A model generated the notes under the pieces. The model was not told where the DNA came from. It did not search any database and saw nothing but the letters and a program-made list of their open reading frames with translations. This document shows, piece by piece, positions 7,807 to 10,487 of a DNA stretch of 10,487 nucleotides. Position 1 is the first letter of the stretch; each line of letters starts with the position of its first letter. The position numbers and the translations under genes were made by a program. Origin of the DNA: Spirochaetales bacterium (GTDB taxonomy: Bacteria > Spirochaetota > Spirochaetia > DSM-27196 > SKKC01); NCBI GenBank assembly GCA_007126865.1, contig SLAN01000328.1, positions 1 to 10,487 of the forward strand, read 5' to 3'.

Positions 7807-8528
7807 GTGAGCGGAGTAGTCAGCGGCCGTGCCGGCCAAACGTGCGCAGCTTCGTCATGCGCCGGGCGAGAATGAACAAGCTGCACCGGAGCGCGATTGA
7901 GCGGCTCTCTCCGGTCTACGTGATCGAACCACATTCCGGGCGAAGGGGATCGCTGTTCGATGCCTTCGACGGCGTCGACTGTCGGAAACGGATTTTCGAG
8001 ATCGGTTTCGGTATGGGGTATGCTACAGCCGAGTTCGCTGCCGCCCATCCGGAGATCTGCCTGCTCGGATCCGAGGTCTATCCGCCGGGAGTAGGCAAGT
8101 TACTATCGGAGATCGAACGGCTCGGGCTGCGAAACGTTCGGATTGTCAGAGACGATGCGGTAGCGGTTGTTGAAGACGGTCTGCGGGACGAGGAGCTCGA
8201 TGGGGTACACATCTTCTTTCCGGATCCGTGGCCGAAGAAACGCCACCACAAGCGGCGGCTCGTAAAACCGGAGTTCGTGGCTCTCCTTACACGGAAGCTG
8301 AGAGCAGGCGGATATCTCTACATTACCACCGACTGGCAGGAGTACGCGCACGTAATCGCGGAGGTTCTCTCGGCGAACGAGGAGTTGGACAACGTCGATC
8401 CGCTGCCGGATGCGCCGCGATTCAGCCGTCCGCGGTCCTGGCGACCGCAGACGGCGTTCGAGCGTAAAGGAGTGGCGAAAGGCCACCTCGTGCGCGAATT
8501 CTACTACATTCGGCGCACCGCGCCGTAA
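7803..8528 (+). CDS. trmB: tRNA (guanine-N7-)-methyltransferase TrmB
   Basis: The 241-aa product methylates N7 of G46 in the tRNA variable loop using S-adenosylmethionine. The N-terminal family signature RSFVMRRARM (18-27) fits, which supports the upstream start. The SAM-binding motif I is FEIGFGMG (65-72). The acidic end of strand 2 follows at GSEVYPPGVG, DDAV marks motif III, and the catalytic/tRNA-binding block FFPDPWPKKRHHKRRL (138-153) is intact. The C-terminal TDWQEYA, FSRPRSWRPQTAFERKG and the final LVREFYYIRR match the family end, so the protein is complete. Its ATG overlaps the ptsP TGA as ATGA. No Shine-Dalgarno is well placed (a GGGAG lies about 20 nt away), so translation is likely coupled to ptsP. 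It is the last gene of the operon, converging on the EF-G-like gene. Confidence 0.97.
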   Translation: MSERSSQRPCRPNVRSFVMRRARMNKLHRSAIERLSPVYVIEPHSGRRGSLFDAFDGVDCRKRIFEIGFGMGYATAEFAAAHPEICLLGSEVYPPGVGKLLSEIERLGLRNVRIVRDDAVAVVEDGLRDEELDGVHIFFPDPWPKKRHHKRRLVKPEFVALLTRKLRAGGYLYITTDWQEYAHVIAEVLSANEELDNVDPLPDAPRFSRPRSWRPQTAFERKGVAKGHLVREFYYIRRTAP

Positions 8529-8550
8529 AAGGCGCGGGGGAAGCTACTTA

Positions 8551-8578
8551 GGCGGGCGCCGGCTATATGGCGCCCGCC
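8551..8578. terminator. GC-rich hairpin between convergent genes, possible bidirectional terminator
   Basis: GGCGGGCGCC (8551-8560) and GGCGCCCGCC (8569-8578) form a perfect 10-bp, all-GC stem with an 8-nt loop GGCTATAT. It sits 22 nt after the trmB stop and 49 nt beyond the stop of the EF-G-like gene on the other strand. Neither side has a T-run (CCATCG follows on plus, TAAGTAGC on minus), so it is not a classical intrinsic terminator. It may pause polymerase, protect the 3' ends of both mRNAs or act with Rho. The rest of the 99-bp gap shows nothing else. Confidence 0.55.
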
Positions 8579-8627
8579 CCATCGCAGCGACCGGTTGCCA
8601 ACACGGTGCGTGGCACTGCGTGTGCGG

Positions 8628-10487
8628 TCAGGCGTTCACCGTCTCGGCGGCCTGCTTCTTAATGTCTTCGGCCACCTTGCCGGTAGCCGGAGCGTAATGG
8701 TCGAAGGTTACCTCGAAACTGCCGGTCCCGCTGGTGATCGACCGGAGATCGGTCGCATATCGGAGCAGCTCCGCCTGCGGTACCTGGGCGACCACCTCGA
8801 TGATTCCACCACCGAGCTGCTCCTGGCCCTGGACACGACCTCTGCGGCTGCTGAGATCGCTCAGCACGTCACCGAGGTATTGCTCTTCGATGAAGACGCG
8901 AAGATTCATTACCGGTTCGAGGAGCGCCGGTGAGGCTTTGGTCATCGCATCTTTCATCGCTCCCTTGGCGGCCATCTTGAATGCCATCTCCGAGCTGTCG
9001 ACCGAGTGTTCCTTGCCGTCGATGAGGGTAATCCCGATATCGACCGCGGGGAATCCGGCGACAACGCCTTCCTCCATCGCTTCCTTCAGTCCCTTCTCAA
9101 TACCGGGAATGAAACCTTTGCTGATCGCCATTCCGCGGATTGCGTTTTCGAACTGATACTGCTCACCGCGCTCGAGCGGGCGAACTTGAATCGATACCTC
9201 TCCGAACTGCCCGTGTCCGCCGGACTGCTTTTTGTGGCGGTACACCGAATCGGACGGCTTCGTGATCGTCTCCCGATAGGCTACCTTTGGTACCCGAGTC
9301 TCGATCTCTATTCCCTGAGCCTCGCGAATGCGTTCGAGCACGAGATTGAGATGCAATTCGCCCATACCGGAAAGCACCGACTCCTTCGTTTCCGGGTTGA
9401 AGGTCAGATGAATCGTACGATCTTCCTCGGTAACGCGTTGGAGTGCTGTCGCAAGCTTGTCCTCGTCTTTCTTGCTGGCGACCTCGATCGCAACGGAGTA
9501 TACCGGCTGGGGCAGGGCGAGCGGTCGATAGGTCACCGGATTGCTCTGCGAACAGAGCGTGTCGTTCGTATGTACCGATTGCAGCTTCGAGAGTATGGCG
9601 AGGTCTCCGGGCGGAATCTCATTTACCTCTTCGAGCTTCTTGCCGACGGCGGTGTAGATTTTGCCCGTCTTCTCTTTCTTACCCTCGCGCGGATTGAAGA
9701 GCTCGCTTTCGGCATTCAGTGTACCTGTCACTACCTTGAAGAAGCTGAGCTTTCCTGAGAACTGATCGATCATCGTTTTGAAGCAATACCCGGAAAAGTC
9801 GCCGTCGTTCGAAACAGGAACATCGATCTCGTTTTCGTTTGCGTCGACCGCCGATTCGACCGTGTCGGTCGGGCTCGGAGCTTCGCCGGCGAGGAAATCG
9901 AGCAGCGCGGCCGCACCACTGCCGACACTTGCAGCACCGCAGAGCACCGGAACAACACGATTGTCCCGGAGTCCCTCCATGAGACCGCGGCGAACCTCGT
10001 CGTCGGTAAGGGTCTCCTCGGTCAGGAACTTCTCGGTTAATTCATCATCACCCTCGGCCGCCGACTCAATCATGAGCGGTCGATAGCGTTCGACGATCTC
10101 CTTACTGTCGTCGGGCAGGTCACTTCCCGCTTCCTTCTTCTCTTTGCCGGGCGCAGGATAGAACCGTTGGTTCACCAGATCGATAACACCCTTGAAGTTC
10201 GAGCCGCTGCCGACCGGCACTACCACCGGAACAAGCGGTTTCTGGAACTTCGACTGCAGATCCTCGATCGCGGCGTCGAAATCGGCCTTTTCATCGTCCA
10301 TGAACGAAATGTATACCGATCGCGGCTTCTCGCGATCGTCGAGCCCGCGCCATAGCTTAATCGTCTCGATCTGCACGCCCGAGCGGCTGTCGACGACCAT
10401 GAGCGCGCTTTCGCATGCGCGAAATGCGGCGATAACCTCGCCGACGAAGTCGGCGGTACCCGGTGTGTCCACCAGATTGAGCTTGCT
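8628..10487 (-). CDS. Elongation factor G-like translational GTPase, N-terminus beyond window
   Basis: The frame is open to the window edge; the GTG at 10472 is an internal Val (NLVDTPGT), not a start. Of a roughly 690-aa protein, 619 codons are visible. Numbering from that Val=1: the G3 motif DTPG (2-5) is followed by Thr where EF-G has the catalytic His. The usual G4 NKxD reads SFMD (56-59) and the G5 CGSA reads CGAAS (178-182). Domain II is about 220-305, domain III about 322-395 (SGMGELHLNLVLER), domain IV about 397-515 (YRETITKP, QSGGHGQFGEV, VDSSEMAFKMAA), domain V about 518-600 (LSSRRGRVQG, YATDLRSITSG). The domain order is that of EF-G; the wording of domains III-V and the non-His after DTPG match the EF-G-like (EF-G2) subfamily rather than the main translocase. 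Whether it translocates, recycles ribosomes or does something else cannot be told. It converges on trmB. Confidence 0.9.
   Translation of the reverse strand, partial: SKLNLVDTPGTADFVGEVIAAFRACESALMVVDSRSGVQIETIKLWRGLDDREKPRSVYISFMDDEKADFDAAIEDLQSKFQKPLVPVVVPVGSGSNFKGVIDLVNQRFYPAPGKEKKEAGSDLPDDSKEIVERYRPLMIESAAEGDDELTEKFLTEETLTDDEVRRGLMEGLRDNRVVPVLCGAASVGSGAAALLDFLAGEAPSPTDTVESAVDANENEIDVPVSNDGDFSGYCFKTMIDQFSGKLSFFKVVTGTLNAESELFNPREGKKEKTGKIYTAVGKKLEEVNEIPPGDLAILSKLQSVHTNDTLCSQSNPVTYRPLALPQPVYSVAIEVASKKDEDKLATALQRVTEEDRTIHLTFNPETKESVLSGMGELHLNLVLERIREAQGIEIETRVPKVAYRETITKPSDSVYRHKKQSGGHGQFGEVSIQVRPLERGEQYQFENAIRGMAISKGFIPGIEKGLKEAMEEGVVAGFPAVDIGITLIDGKEHSVDSSEMAFKMAAKGAMKDAMTKASPALLEPVMNLRVFIEEQYLGDVLSDLSSRRGRVQGQEQLGGGIIEVVAQVPQAELLRYATDLRSITSGTGSFEVTFDHYAPATGKVAEDIKKQAAETVNA

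Noticed and set aside
9006..9758. 250-aa plus-strand open frame opposite the EF-G-like gene
   Set aside because: It is antisense to conserved EF-G domains II-IV; the composition is that of a shadow frame.
10470..10472. GTG at 10472 as the start of the EF-G-like protein
   Set aside because: The frame continues upstream to the window edge as SKLNLVDTPG, which is EF-G G-domain sequence, so this codon is an internal valine.
1..10487. Mobile element, CRISPR array, phage or defence system
   Set aside because: No transposase, integrase, repeat-spacer pattern, terminal inverted repeats or toxin/nuclease genes were found in any frame; all large genes belong to conserved families or a plain chromosomal context.

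Overview
The window is bacterial chromosomal DNA, fairly GC-rich (high-50s percent by eye, not counted). It is densely packed with housekeeping and conserved genes. I see no insertion sequence, phage gene, CRISPR array or other mobile element. The protein flavours (an EF-G-like second elongation factor, an EI-Ntr type PEP phosphotransferase, a PilZ protein next to an exported protein of unknown function) suggest a free-living spirochaete. That is an impression from the protein sequences, not a proof.

Layout. Bases 1-434 hold, on the minus strand, the first 61 codons of a small membrane protein and, upstream of it, a complete tRNA-Asn(GTT). The tRNA has its own sigma70-like promoter and a strong intrinsic terminator. 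Bases 435-2086, minus strand, are a two-gene unit: a secreted 314-aa protein of unknown function, then, joined by a one-base stop/start overlap, a 235-aa protein with a degenerate receiver domain and a PilZ domain. A 44-bp gap separates this unit from a divergent plus-strand operon, mfd - ptsP - trmB (2131-8528). These encode transcription-repair coupling factor, GAF-containing PEP-protein phosphotransferase, and tRNA m7G46 methyltransferase. The junctions are 15 bp (mfd/ptsP) and a 4-bp ATGA overlap (ptsP/trmB). A GC-rich hairpin lies between trmB and the convergent minus-strand EF-G-like gene (8628 to the window edge), which lacks its N-terminus because the window ends inside the G domain.

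How the genes relate. The plus-strand operon groups three functions at the nucleic-acid/metabolism interface: rescue of stalled RNA polymerase, nitrogen/carbon PTS signalling, and tRNA modification. The link is positional and no pathway connection is visible. The minus-strand pair couples an envelope-side protein to a cytoplasmic c-di-GMP-type domain, which hints at an envelope or motility output.

The most unusual signal is in the EF-G-like GTPase. The position normally holding the guanine-recognition NKxD motif reads SFMD, and the catalytic histidine after DTPG is threonine. No undescribed multi-gene system is evident; apart from these divergent residues and two poorly characterised genes, this is ordinary conserved sequence.
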